The notes under the pieces: generated by a model | What the model saw: the letters and a program-made list of their open reading frames with translations, nothing else | Database searches by the model: none | What the model was told of the DNA's origin: nothing | Program-made: the position numbers and the translations under genes | Assembly (NCBI RefSeq): GCF_014596745.1 | Contig: NZ_JABTCF010000010.1 | Coordinates: 62,001-126,000 of the forward strand | Length of the DNA: 64,000 nt | Direction of reading: 5' to 3' | Source: Maribacter aquimaris | GTDB taxonomy: Bacteria > Bacteroidota > Bacteroidia > Flavobacteriales > Flavobacteriaceae | Shown here: positions 1 to 7,931 of the stretch, one piece after another | Layout of the letters: every line of letters begins with the position of its first letter | Numbering within the stretch: position 1 is the stretch's first letter

Positions 1-1263
1 AAAATCAGGGTAAGCTTCCGATCCGTGTTCGTGGATATCCAAGCCATCCATTTCTATTTCTTTGGACACTCGTAACCCTACAGTTTTCTTTAAGATGATC
101 AATACGACGAACGTACCGAATGCGGCCCATGCGATGTAAGCTAATGACCCATAGGTCTGAACCCAAAGTAAGTGGGCTCCACCACCGTAAAGCAATCCAC
201 CATCCAAGGCGAAAAGACCTACTAAGACAGTACCGGCAAAACCACATACACCATGTACGGAAATTGCACCAACTGGATCATCGACATGAAGTTTTTTATC
301 TATAAATTCTATAGACAATACGACGAGTGACCCACAAATCAATCCGATGGCCAAGGCACCCCAGGCACTTACGGCCCCACATCCAGCGGTAATACCTACC
401 AAACCGGCCAAAGCGCCGTTCAAGGTCATAGAGACATCTGGTTTTCCGTATTTCAACCATGTAAGAAGTAAGGCGGAAACCGCTCCAATGGCAGCAGCAA
501 GGTTGGTGTTGATGATAACACTACCTGCAGCGATGGTGTCATCGCCTCCCCAAGCCAATTGTGATCCACCGTTAAAACCGAACCATCCCAACCATAGAAT
601 CATTACACCAATTGCGCCAAACGGAATGTTGTGACCAGGTATCGCAATGGCTTTGCCATCAACGTATTTGCCAATTCTAGGTCCTACCATGATAGCGGCA
701 ACCAAGGCGGCGGAACCACCAACAGCATGTACTACGGACGAACCTGCGAAATCGATGAAACCAGCGGTGTTCAACCAGGCATCATCATCGAAAGGCCAGT
801 ACCAACTTCCTGAGATAGGGTAGATCAATGTTGTTATTACAGCGGATAAAATCAAATAGGTAGAGAATTTGGTTCTACCGGCGACAGCACCTGAAACAAT
901 GGTTGCTGCGGTAGCGCAGAATACGGTTTGAAAGAAAAGATTGTACCAATCAGAGGCGCTAAAAAAGAAGTAGCCTTGATCTGCAGGACTAGATCTGAAG
1001 AATCCACCCATAACAAGGTCGCTTCCGTACATGATACCATAGCCAACTGCCCAGAACATGATTGAACCTATACAAAGGTCCATGATGTTCTTCATAATAA
1101 TGTTTCCTGCGTTTTTACTTCGTGTAAAACCTATTTCCACCAAAGTGAAACCTGCTTGCATAAAGAAAACCAGCACGGCGGCTATGGTAATCCATAATGC
1201 AGCCATGTCGCCATTGATGGTCTCAACAGCTTTATTCAATGCTTCTTGTTGTATTTCAGTCAT
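1..1263 (-). CDS. amt: Ammonium transporter Amt (3' end cut by window edge)
   Basis: This is a polytopic ammonium channel of the Amt/MEP/Rh family in the inner membrane. The frame runs from the ATG at 1263 to the window edge without a stop, giving 421 codons. The translation starts MTEIQQEALNKAV and shows the first pore helix (AALWITIAAVLVFFMQAGF). Both pore histidine segments are visible, SVVHAVGG and SVHGVCGFAG, which in this family form the twin-His pair. The last visible residues, GLDIHEHGSEAYPDF, resemble the usual cytoplasmic C-terminus, so very little is missing. It lies 28 nt downstream of the PII gene on the same strand, the classic glnK-amt arrangement in which PII gates the channel. 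No start of its own promoter is obvious, so co-transcription is inferred. Confidence 0.95.
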   Translation of the reverse strand, partial: MTEIQQEALNKAVETINGDMAALWITIAAVLVFFMQAGFTLVEIGFTRSKNAGNIIMKNIMDLCIGSIMFWAVGYGIMYGSDLVMGGFFRSSPADQGYFFFSASDWYNLFFQTVFCATAATIVSGAVAGRTKFSTYLILSAVITTLIYPISGSWYWPFDDDAWLNTAGFIDFAGSSVVHAVGGSAALVAAIMVGPRIGKYVDGKAIAIPGHNIPFGAIGVMILWLGWFGFNGGSQLAWGGDDTIAAGSVIINTNLAAAIGAVSALLLTWLKYGKPDVSMTLNGALAGLVGITAGCGAVSAWGALAIGLICGSLVVLSIEFIDKKLHVDDPVGAISVHGVCGFAGTVLVGLFALDGGLLYGGGAHLLWVQTYGSLAYIAWAAFGTFVVLIILKKTVGLRVSKEIEMDGLDIHEHGSEAYPDF

Positions 1264-1291
1264 AATTTTCTATTTAGTTGTCCTACTTTAT

Positions 1292-1630
1292 TTAGTTGAT
1301 TCCTGCGTGTCCGTCTTCCTTGGTGCGTATTCTGTATGCATCCACAACTTCGGAAACGAAAATTTTACCATCTCCGACATTGCCGGTGTAGGCTGATTCA
1401 AGAATGGTTGCTACCGTTTTTTCCAAAAATTCATCTGAAACCACGATAGACAAATATCTTCTCTGGATATCACTGGTACTGTAGGATATACCCCTATACA
1501 CATGTCCTTGTTTTTCATTGCCAACTCCAGTTACATCCCAGTAACTAAAAAAATTGACCTCAATTTGATGCAAGGCATTTTTGACTTCATCAAATTTTGA
1601 TTTTCTAATAATTGCTTCGATTTGCTTCAT
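1292..1630 (-). CDS. PII family nitrogen regulator (GlnB/GlnK type)
   Basis: This 112-residue trimeric signal protein senses 2-oxoglutarate/ATP and by context should regulate the Amt channel encoded directly downstream. The B-loop region TGNVGDGKIFV (82-92) and the C-loop YRIRTKEDG (99-107) fit the family well. The T-loop is divergent: it reads EKQGHVYRGISYSTSDIQRR (39-58), about two residues shorter before YRG than E. coli GlnK. Tyr50 sits at the GxxY position that is uridylylated in proteobacteria. Length matches the family (about 112). A good Bacteroidota promoter lies just upstream (1650-1684). Family assignment is secure; whether it should be called glnB or glnK cannot be decided from sequence alone, although the amt linkage favours GlnK function. 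Confidence 0.93.
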   Translation of the reverse strand: MKQIEAIIRKSKFDEVKNALHQIEVNFFSYWDVTGVGNEKQGHVYRGISYSTSDIQRRYLSIVVSDEFLEKTVATILESAYTGNVGDGKIFVSEVVDAYRIRTKEDGHAGIN

Positions 1631-1649
1631 AATTTGTTGTTTATGGCGT

Positions 1650-1684
1650 CAAATGTATATTATTTCAATCGACACCCACAAAAA
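1650..1684 (-). promoter_or_regulatory. Predicted promoter of the PII-amt operon
   Basis: Read on the minus strand there is a -33 element TTTTTG, a 21-nt spacer and a -7 element TACATTTG. This matches the Bacteroidota primary sigma consensus (TTTG / TAnnTTTG). It ends 19 nt before the ATG of the PII gene. Confidence 0.55.
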
Positions 1685-1685
1685 A

Positions 1686-1818
1686 TAAGGGGTATAAAGC
1701 TAATAAATGTGATTATAATAATTATTACCCCTAAAAAATAGGGGTATAGTTAAAAAAAACACAATTATTTATAATGTGGATTTTGAAATTTAGGGTTTGG
1801 GGTAAAAAAATAGGGGGT
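1686..1818. promoter_or_regulatory. GGGGT box cluster and hairpin upstream of the PII gene
   Basis: Three similar boxes, ATAAGGGGTATA (1685-1696), AATAGGGGTATA (1737-1748) and TAGGGGGTGT (1811-1820), lie 55-190 nt upstream of the PII-amt promoter. The middle box pairs with ACCCCTA at 1727-1733 to give an 8-bp stem. Spacing and repetition suggest binding sites for a regulator, but no known consensus is recognised. Confidence 0.3.
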
Positions 1819-1876
1819 GTCAAGAAAGGGGCTTAAACCTTCTTGATATAAAATCGTGAATATAAAGGAGTGGTAA

Positions 1877-2251
1877 TTAGTGAATAAGCTTAGATAGCCA
1901 GAAGCCTAGTAAGACTGCTAAAATGCCTACGGTAATACTTGAAATGGTATAAAAGGAGAAATGCAATATTTCCTCTGCTTTAATCAACGAGTGGTTTTCA
2001 AAGGCGAAAGAGGAGAACGTGGTAAAACCACCACAAAAGCCTGTGGATAATAAAAGTGTTTGGTTCTGGGTAAGGAAGTTGTTCTTTAAGGAGAGCCCAA
2101 GGACCAGGCCGATAATAAGGCATCCAATAATATTCACTAAAAAGGTGCCGAGATAAAAGTGTTGGAAATAATCGTTGAAAGTTCTAGAGATAATATGTCG
2201 TAACATGCTACCGATACCCCCACCTAAAAAAACAAGCAACAATTGTTTCAT
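1877..2251 (-). CDS. crcB: Fluoride ion channel CrcB/Fluc
   Basis: This 124-residue, four-helix inner-membrane protein exports fluoride as a dual-topology dimer. Diagnostic motifs are GGGIGSMLRHIISR (10-23) after the first strand, GTFLVNIIGCLIIG (35-48), and GFCGGFTTFSSFAFE (71-85), which contains the Phe-box/TTFSSF segment lining the pore and the central Na+ site. Length is normal for a single-domain Fluc. It is transcribed alone; no fluoride riboswitch was recognised in the roughly 100 nt upstream. Assignment is confident from the three motifs. Confidence 0.93.
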   Translation of the reverse strand: MKQLLLVFLGGGIGSMLRHIISRTFNDYFQHFYLGTFLVNIIGCLIIGLVLGLSLKNNFLTQNQTLLLSTGFCGGFTTFSSFAFENHSLIKAEEILHFSFYTISSITVGILAVLLGFWLSKLIH

Positions 2252-2348
2252 TTATTATCTTACATTCAAAACCATATGACATAATAAGGAATACACTATA
2301 GACATGTGATCCATATCATGATTCGATATTTTCAATAAAGGTAAAAAA

Positions 2349-2528
2349 CTAAACTGCTTTTTTGTAGTCTGAGGTAAATAAATCCAAAGGATAGATTTTC
2401 GAAACAGTCGTTTCCGTAAATCTTTTCTTTGATACGCTTCTGCTCTTGTTCACTCCGTAAAGACTTGTAAGTATCATGGCTACATTGATGCAAACCAATA
2501 TAAATACCAAAGTAAGAAATGTCATCAT
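2349..2528 (-). CDS. Small single-TM protein (59 aa), tiny-membrane-protein family
   Basis: A 59-codon ORF starts with two ATG codons (2528 and 2525). The N-terminus MMTFLTLVFILVCINVAMIL is one transmembrane helix, followed by a basic linker (NKSRSVSKKRF) and a polar tail ending SKIYPLDLFTSDYKKAV. A -7 element TAATTTTG lies 26 nt upstream. The first 22 residues match two other tiny ORFs in this window (21161-21250 and 21343-21429) in the pattern M-x-T-F-(hydrophobic)-I-N-x-x-x-(L/I)-x-x-S, which argues that it is translated. From memory, similar short proteins ending in YKKAV occur in Flavobacteriaceae, but I cannot verify this. Function is unknown. Confidence 0.7.
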   Translation of the reverse strand: MMTFLTLVFILVCINVAMILTSLYGVNKSRSVSKKRFTETTVSKIYPLDLFTSDYKKAV

Positions 2529-2553
2529 TTGTTGGATTCTTTATAAGAACAAC

Positions 2554-2562
2554 GCAAAATTA
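2554..2562 (-). promoter_or_regulatory. Predicted -7 element (TAATTTTG) of the 59-aa ORF
   Basis: On the minus strand TAATTTTGC matches TAnnTTTG and ends 25 nt before the first ATG at 2528. No clear -33 TTTG lies at the expected distance. Confidence 0.35.
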
Positions 2563-2643
2563 GGTTGTTTGGTATTATATACGTGTTGAAATGCACGAAT
2601 TGTTGTAAAAGCATTGATTTTTGTGGTATACGTAAACTTTTAA

Positions 2644-2832
2644 TTAATTTTTCAACAAATACTTAATACAGAAGAGTGTTAATAGAAATATTAAGAAGAT
2701 TATTCCTACCCACTTGACACCTTTGTAATTCTTGGCGTACAATTTTTTGTCTTTTTTATAGGTACCGGCTATAATTACGGAAAATACGATAAAGAAGAGA
2801 ATGGCAAAAATCAATTGTCCTGTGCTGAACAT
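2644..2832 (-). CDS. Small two-TM hypothetical protein (62 aa)
   Basis: This 62-residue protein has two hydrophobic helices (about 5-23 and 41-58) around a strongly basic loop, TYKKDKKLYAKNYKGVKW. The topology implies both termini on the same side with the Lys-rich loop in the cytoplasm. ATG start at 2832. I recognise the pattern as a short conserved flavobacterial membrane protein, but no function is known to me. It lies between the 59-aa ORF and a divergently transcribed MazG-like gene, so it is probably a single-gene unit or co-transcribed with the 59-aa ORF. Confidence 0.75.
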   Translation of the reverse strand: MFSTGQLIFAILFFIVFSVIIAGTYKKDKKLYAKNYKGVKWVGIIFLIFLLTLFCIKYLLKN

Positions 2833-2995
2833 ATTATTAGTGGTAAATGGTTATTCAATGGTAATCATATAATAGGTAAGGTCTATTCTTTTTCGAGCTA
2901 TGGGGTCAACTATTTTTTTCCAATTGTGGATAAGTTGATTTAAGAATGATGCCTTTCTTTTATATTTTAGGCAAAGCTAATCTAAATATAGAAAT

Positions 2996-3382
2996 ATGAA
3001 GCATAAAATAGACGCCGTACGGTTATTCCATGATTCTTTTGGTTTGGGAGTGTCCCATACTATGAAGGCGGATCTGGGCAAGGATAAGAATACCTTGCGA
3101 TTTAATTTAATGGATGAGGAAAACAAGGAGTACTTGGAAGCGGCAAACAATAACGACTTGGTGGAGGTTGCCGATGCCTTGGGTGATATGCTTTATATTT
3201 TATGCGGTACCATATTGGAACATGGTATGCAACATAAAATAGAAGAGGTTTTTGAGGAAATCCAAAAAAGCAATATGAGTAAGTTGGGTGCCGATGGAAA
3301 ACCGATATATAGGGAAGATGGAAAAGTCCTAAAGGGTCCAAACTATTTTAAGCCCAACATCCAAAGTGTTTTGGATAAATAG
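2996..3382 (+). CDS. MazG-like / PRA-PH family nucleotide pyrophosphohydrolase
   Basis: This 128-residue all-alpha protein has the MazG/HisE-like metal-binding arrangement: E42-x2-E45 in MDEENKEYLEAA, and E57-x2-D60 plus D64 in VEVADALGDMLYILCG. Such proteins hydrolyse nucleoside triphosphates to monophosphate and pyrophosphate, often for nucleotide-pool cleaning. The C-terminal third (KLGADGKPIYREDGKVLKGPNYFKPN) is a feature of the phage/bacterial PRA-PH-like subgroup. ATG at 2996. It is a single-gene unit facing the lipoprotein gene end-on. The substrate cannot be read from the sequence. Confidence 0.8.
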   Translation: MKHKIDAVRLFHDSFGLGVSHTMKADLGKDKNTLRFNLMDEENKEYLEAANNNDLVEVADALGDMLYILCGTILEHGMQHKIEEVFEEIQKSNMSKLGADGKPIYREDGKVLKGPNYFKPNIQSVLDK

Positions 3383-3423
3383 GGGCAACTGGATTTTATG
3401 TTGCCCCTAGGTGTCCTATGTCC

Positions 3424-4284
3424 TTATTTTTTCGAGGGTTTAAAAAAGTCATTGGGTTCAAGGCCACAGACATCGATCATTTCAATGGCATAATCCAATG
3501 TGCCGAGATTTTTATCGGTGTTGTTGGTACCCATACTGAATTTTGCGCCTGCAGCTTTCGCTTTTTTAATGAAGGAAGCCGACGGAATTTTGTAGCGTGC
3601 ATTGATTTCGATGGCAATATCGTTCGCTACGGCGGCATCAATTACCTTTTGCATGCGTTCATCGGTCCATAAAGCGTCATATTCGGGTTGAAGGATATCG
3701 GGAAGGTATGTTGAGTTCACATATAGGTCGATGGGTTCATTTTTCATGACCCCTACGATTTTGTCGACCAATTGATCCATAAAATCGTCTTTGTCGTCTA
3801 CAAAAACTTCCTCGGGGATCCAAAGACGCATTCTTCTTCCTTTTTTATCGGTCCATGTCATGGCATCCGTAAAAACATAGTCGAATGTGGCAATGTTCTC
3901 CTTGGAGAACATCGTTACCCATTCCCTGCCTTCGGCTTGCATGGCCATATACACGGGGTAATCCTTGTATTGTTCATAGTTGGCCAAAAGTGTTGAGTCA
4001 TTGGTAATCGGAAATCCTACTCCTGCATTGAAGGCGACACCATAATCAATACCGGTTTCCTTGGAATGTTTCAAAAGGTCCTCCATGGTGAGTCCGCCTT
4101 TTAAATGACCATGGTAATCAACGATGTCATACCCCGCTTTTTTTAATTCAGCAATTCTTGCAACTACTGGATTTTGCACTTTTTCTATTTGTGCCTCGGT
4201 CTTGGCTTCTTTCTTTTTTGAATTACAGGCTACCGTACTTAAACCAATAATAATGCTAGCGATAAGAACAATCGTTTTTTTCAT
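3424..4284 (-). CDS. PHP-domain-like lipoprotein
   Basis: The product is a 286-residue predicted lipoprotein. The frame opens at 4326, but the ATG at 4284 gives a clean type II signal peptide, MKKTIVLIASIIIGLSTVAC, with the lipobox ending at Cys20, so that start is used. The mature part begins with a Lys/Glu linker, then YDIVDYHGHLKGG with the H58-x-H60 pair expected for the first metal site of PHP-type amidohydrolases. Later segments (FNAGVGFP, IAIEINARYKIPS, KFSMGTNN) fit the TIM-barrel order of PHP phosphoesterases. The substrate is unknown. It lies 115 nt downstream of ilvE with a hairpin between them. Confidence 0.75.
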   Translation of the reverse strand: MKKTIVLIASIIIGLSTVACNSKKKEAKTEAQIEKVQNPVVARIAELKKAGYDIVDYHGHLKGGLTMEDLLKHSKETGIDYGVAFNAGVGFPITNDSTLLANYEQYKDYPVYMAMQAEGREWVTMFSKENIATFDYVFTDAMTWTDKKGRRMRLWIPEEVFVDDKDDFMDQLVDKIVGVMKNEPIDLYVNSTYLPDILQPEYDALWTDERMQKVIDAAVANDIAIEINARYKIPSASFIKKAKAAGAKFSMGTNNTDKNLGTLDYAIEMIDVCGLEPNDFFKPSKK

Positions 4285-4399
4285 GGATTTATAATTTGAA
4301 ATTAATTCAATCGATATTGACCACAACGGGGAAATCCCCGTGTGTAAAATAATCTTATAGCTATATGCTGTTGTTCAAGTACCTCGAATAACCTGAAGG

Positions 4400-5464
4400 T
4401 TAAACCTTCAACCTCCATCCGAAATTATCCTCGGCCCTGTTGTATTGGATATCGGTAATGCATTTTTTGAACAATGCCGCGTAACTATTTGGTGTTTCTG
4501 GTAAATCGTAATCGACATCCCTAAATCCAAAAGTTGAAATAGGTGAGATTACGGCAGCGGTACCGGCCCCGAACATTTCTTTTAAGGAACCATCCTTGGC
4601 AGCCTTAATTAGTTCTGAAACGGCGATTTTCCGTTCTTCAACAGGAATGCCTTCGCTTTCGGCGATTTTCAATATACTCCTACGTGTTATGCCATCCAAT
4701 ATCCTATCACTAGTGGGGGCCGTAAGCAAGGTATCATTTATGCGAACGAAAATGTTCATGGCCCCGGCTTCCTCGATATACTCATGCGTATTGTCATCAG
4801 TCCATATAACTTGATTGTACCCTTTGTCAACAGCAAGTTGGGTCGGGTAGAACTGTCCGGCATAATTGCCTCCCGCTTTGGCAAAACCGACACCACCATT
4901 GGCGGATCTTGAGTACTTTTCCTCAATCAAAACTTTCACCTTACCAGAGAAATAGGCTCCAGAGGGGGCAAAGGCGATGATGAACATATATTCATCGGCA
5001 GGGGAGGCGTGGAAACCGTTTCCAGACGCAAAAATAAAAGGACGTATATATAAGGAACTACCTGGGGTTTGTGGAATCCAATCCTTTTCCAATTTTAATA
5101 AGGCTTTAAGGCTTTCCATAAAATAGTCTTCTGGAATTTCCGGAATGGCCATCCTTTTGGCCGAAATGTTCAATCTTTTACAATTGTCCATGGGGCGGAA
5201 AAGCCATATGTCGTCATTTCCATCCTTATACGCTTTCATGCCTTCGAAAATCGACTGCCCATAATGAAAGATTTTAGCGGAAGGATCCAGGGTGATGGGG
5301 TGGTAGGGAACGATTTCTGGGACCTCCCACGAACCGTTCTTATAATTGCAGACCACCATATGGTCTGTGAATACATTACCAAATGCAAGATTGTTAAAAT
5401 CTACTTGTCCTATTTTCGATGTTTTTGCCTTCTCAACTTTAATGTTCATCGTCTTGGTCTCCAT
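4400..5464 (-). CDS. ilvE: Branched-chain amino acid aminotransferase
   Basis: This PLP enzyme interconverts Leu, Ile and Val with their 2-oxo acids using glutamate/2-oxoglutarate. The 354-residue length and motifs fit the class IV, eukaryotic-like BCAT type: FHYGQSIFEGMKAYK (66-80), the Schiff-base lysine K196 in GFAKAGGNYAGQ, EEAGAMNIFVR, and the C-terminal GAGTAAVISPIS phosphate-binding stretch. ATG at 5464 is used; a second ATG five codons in (METKTM) is also possible. A -7-like element TAGATTTG lies about 80 nt upstream. The window also holds HMG-CoA lyase, the last step of leucine breakdown. Confidence 0.96.
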   Translation of the reverse strand: METKTMNIKVEKAKTSKIGQVDFNNLAFGNVFTDHMVVCNYKNGSWEVPEIVPYHPITLDPSAKIFHYGQSIFEGMKAYKDGNDDIWLFRPMDNCKRLNISAKRMAIPEIPEDYFMESLKALLKLEKDWIPQTPGSSLYIRPFIFASGNGFHASPADEYMFIIAFAPSGAYFSGKVKVLIEEKYSRSANGGVGFAKAGGNYAGQFYPTQLAVDKGYNQVIWTDDNTHEYIEEAGAMNIFVRINDTLLTAPTSDRILDGITRRSILKIAESEGIPVEERKIAVSELIKAAKDGSLKEMFGAGTAAVISPISTFGFRDVDYDLPETPNSYAALFKKCITDIQYNRAEDNFGWRLKV

Positions 5465-5567
5465 GGATTACTATTTATTGAATAAAATTAGAAAATTATC
5501 CCAAGTGGTTCTTCTTTTTTCTTTAAAATTGATCAATTTTACCATGCAAATCTAAAAATTCGCAATT

Positions 5568-6041
5568 ATGAAAGTTTTTAACATGTTTATTATGTTATCC
5601 ATATTCCTTGCCGTGGGTCATGCCCAGGATGTCCAGCAGGAAATGTTTTCGTTTGGGGCAGATTTTAAGGTTTCGGGTACCATTACCGGTCAAGAGATGT
5701 CTGATAGGTATGGTTCAATGCATGTGTTGGATACCTTGCAAACGAAATTCAAAGGTGTGGTAAAGGAAGTTTGTCAAGCCAAAGGTTGTTGGATGAAGGT
5801 TGCATTGGAAGATGGTAAGGAGGCCATGGTGCGCTTTAAGGACTATGGGTTTTTTATGCCCAAGGATATTGCCGGTAAGGAGGTAATCGTCAATGGTTTG
5901 GCATTCATAGAGGAAATGGGGGTCGATGATCAAAGGCACTACGCTGAGGATGCAGGTAAGTCGCCAGCGGAGATAGCGAAGATCACAAAACCGAAAAGAA
6001 CTTTGGGTTTTACGGCAGAAGGTGTGATATTACAGGACTGA
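5568..6041 (+). CDS. DUF4920 domain-containing exported protein
   Basis: This 157-residue protein has a signal peptide (MKVFNMFIMLSIFLAVGHA, cleavage before QDVQQ) and a small beta-rich domain. It shows the family hallmark VCQAKGCWMKVAL (66-78) with two cysteines, followed by FKDYGFFMPKDIAGKEVIVNG. This is DUF4920, an OB-fold-like domain found in Bacteroidota periplasmic proteins; its function is unestablished. The stop codon overlaps the ATG of mnmD (TGATG), so the two are translationally coupled. It is divergent from ilvE across a roughly 100-nt intergenic space. Confidence 0.85.
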   Translation: MKVFNMFIMLSIFLAVGHAQDVQQEMFSFGADFKVSGTITGQEMSDRYGSMHVLDTLQTKFKGVVKEVCQAKGCWMKVALEDGKEAMVRFKDYGFFMPKDIAGKEVIVNGLAFIEEMGVDDQRHYAEDAGKSPAEIAKITKPKRTLGFTAEGVILQD

Positions 6042-6730
6042 TGCGGAGAGAAATAATTACTACGGCAGATGGTTCGAAGACCATACAAATAAAAGACTGG
6101 GATGAGCAGTACCATTCCAAGCATGGGGCTATTCAAGAGGCTTACCATGTTTTTATCAAACACGGACTCGATTTATTTCAAGGAAAAAAAGAGTCAGTGC
6201 ATATTTTGGAAATCGGTTTTGGTACCGGTTTAAATGCCTTGATCACCTTATTGGAGACTTCGAAATCAGGTATGGAGACTTCGTATTATGGCATAGAGGC
6301 TTATCCGGTTTCCCCAGAGGAGCTGGCCCAATTGAATTATATTCCAGAGTTGAAGGCCTATGATTTTCAGGAACAATTTACACAAATGCACAGTTCCCCA
6401 TGGGAAAAGCAAGTGGCTATCTCCGATAGTTTTTCACTTTGTAAAAAACAGTGCGATTTTAAGGAAATCGATTTTGAAAACTGTATGGACTTGATATATT
6501 TCGATGCATTTGGTGCCAAGGTACAACCGGAACTATGGACAGAGGGTGTTTTTGAACTCATGTTCAATGCACTAAGGGAAAACGGGGTCTTGGTTACTTA
6601 TGCTGCCAAAGGCAGTGTTAGAAGAGCCATGCAAGCCGTGGGTTTTGAAGTTGAAAGATTACCTGGTCCTCCTGGCAAAAGGGAAATGCTGAGGGCAAAA
6701 AAGATTGGGGTAAACGAGAATAATCCTTAA
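6041..6730 (+). CDS. mnmD: tRNA (5-methylaminomethyl-2-thiouridylate) methyltransferase MnmD
   Basis: This 229-residue SAM-dependent methyltransferase completes mnm5 at U34 of certain tRNAs. It corresponds to the methyltransferase half of proteobacterial MnmC, without the FAD oxidoreductase half. Seen: SAM-binding ILEIGFGTGLNALITL (55-70), the acidic loop YYGIEAYPVSPEEL, the active-site stretch LIYFDAFGAKVQPELW, and C-terminal PGPPGKREMLRA. The start codon overlaps the DUF4920 stop. Stand-alone MnmD is usual in Bacteroidota and in Gram-positives. Confidence 0.92.
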   Translation: MRREIITTADGSKTIQIKDWDEQYHSKHGAIQEAYHVFIKHGLDLFQGKKESVHILEIGFGTGLNALITLLETSKSGMETSYYGIEAYPVSPEELAQLNYIPELKAYDFQEQFTQMHSSPWEKQVAISDSFSLCKKQCDFKEIDFENCMDLIYFDAFGAKVQPELWTEGVFELMFNALRENGVLVTYAAKGSVRRAMQAVGFEVERLPGPPGKREMLRAKKIGVNENNP

Positions 6731-6833
6731 AATATTTGGGAAATTGCCCTAAATACCCATTTTGGATTGTTAAGATTGTTAAATCGAAATTAAAATGGGG
6801 TACAACAGTATTTAGATCCCATACCTTTAACTT

Positions 6834-7766
6834 ATGAAATTATTGATTACAGGTGCTACAGGATTGGTAGGAAGGGCTATTGTTGAAATCAGCAATAAGC
6901 ATGGGATTGCCGTGAATTATTTAACCACCAGAAGGGATAAGATAATTTCGAACGAGAATTTTCAAGGGTTTTATTGGAACCCAAGCCGCAATGAGATCGA
7001 TTTGGCATGTTTTGATGGTGTTACCGCAATCATCAATCTTGCGGGTGCCAGTATTTCTGAAAGGTGGACGGCGGATTATAAAAACGAGATCCTATATAGT
7101 CGGATAACTTCATTGAAGACACTGAACTATGCCTTGGGTAAAATCGATACCAAGGGAATCACATCATTTGTCTCTGCTTCCGCAATTGGTATTTACCCTT
7201 CTTCCCAGGATCATTTATACACAGAGGAAGATCAAGGGGTCGATGACAGCTTTTTGGGCGAAGTGGTTCAGAAATGGGAAAAAGAGATCGATGCTTTGTC
7301 GCATTTTGGGTTTTCAGTGGCGAAAGTTCGAATTGGGTTGGTGTTATCCAAGGATGGCGGCGCGTTGCCCAAAATTGCCAAACCCATTAAATCCTATATC
7401 GGTACTGTTTTTGGGAATGGTAAACAATGGCAGTCGTGGGTGCATATCAACGATTTGGCCAAACTTTTCCTATTTGTTGTTGAAAATGAATTGGAAGGTG
7501 TCTACAATGGTGTAGCTCCCAATCCTATTACCCATAAAAAAATGGTGCATGAGTTGGCAAAGGTTTTCAATGTACCCCTTTTGTTACCTCATATTCCCCA
7601 GTTGACCATGAAATTGGTTCTAGGTGAAATGTCATATTTGTTATATGCAAGTCAGCGTGTGAGTAGCAAGAAAATCGCGGAAGAGGGCTTTGTTTTTGAT
7701 TATCCCAATATAGGAAACGCACTTGAATTCTTTTATAATGGGGAATTAAAGCACTCCATGGGCTGA
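6834..7766 (+). CDS. TIGR01777 family NAD(P)-dependent epimerase-like protein
   Basis: This 310-residue SDR39U1/YfcH-like protein has an N-terminal Rossmann motif GATGLVGRAI (7-16), NLAGASI (68-74), and FVSASAIGIYP, the position of the catalytic Ser/Tyr in extended SDRs. The family GNGKQWQSWVHINDLA block is also present. The C-terminal DUF1731-like extension (VLGEMSYLLYASQRVSSKKIAEEGF) is characteristic. The physiological substrate is not known for this family. ATG at 6834. It stands alone about 100 nt after mnmD. Confidence 0.88.
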   Translation: MKLLITGATGLVGRAIVEISNKHGIAVNYLTTRRDKIISNENFQGFYWNPSRNEIDLACFDGVTAIINLAGASISERWTADYKNEILYSRITSLKTLNYALGKIDTKGITSFVSASAIGIYPSSQDHLYTEEDQGVDDSFLGEVVQKWEKEIDALSHFGFSVAKVRIGLVLSKDGGALPKIAKPIKSYIGTVFGNGKQWQSWVHINDLAKLFLFVVENELEGVYNGVAPNPITHKKMVHELAKVFNVPLLLPHIPQLTMKLVLGEMSYLLYASQRVSSKKIAEEGFVFDYPNIGNALEFFYNGELKHSMG

Positions 7767-7863
7767 TCCGGAATGTCATAATCCGGTCTTAAAATTATAC
7801 TTCCATCTTATTTTTGTCCTTTTCAGGAACTACCAGAACAAAATTTGGTAAAGATTAATGACA

Positions 7864-7897
7864 TTTTGACATTTTTAAATAAATGGCAGTACTTTTG
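7864..7897 (+). promoter_or_regulatory. Predicted promoter of grpE-dnaJ
   Basis: TTTTG at 7864-7868, a 21-nt spacer and TACTTTTG at 7890-7897 give a near-consensus Bacteroidota promoter 34 nt before the grpE ATG. No CIRCE or other heat-shock operator was recognised. Confidence 0.65.
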
Positions 7898-7931
7898 CCA
7901 TCCAAAATAAGAATAAAATTAGTATCCGAAA

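Noticed and set aside
2252-2348. Fluoride riboswitch upstream of crcB
   Set aside because: No pseudoknot-like conserved core (GGNGAUGGNNxxC type) was recognised in the leader.
4321-4344. Hairpin CACAACGGGG / CCCCGTGTG between ilvE and the PHP lipoprotein gene as a terminator
   Set aside because: It has a bulge and no T-tract on the transcribed strand, so termination is not supported; it may be an mRNA-processing or stability element.
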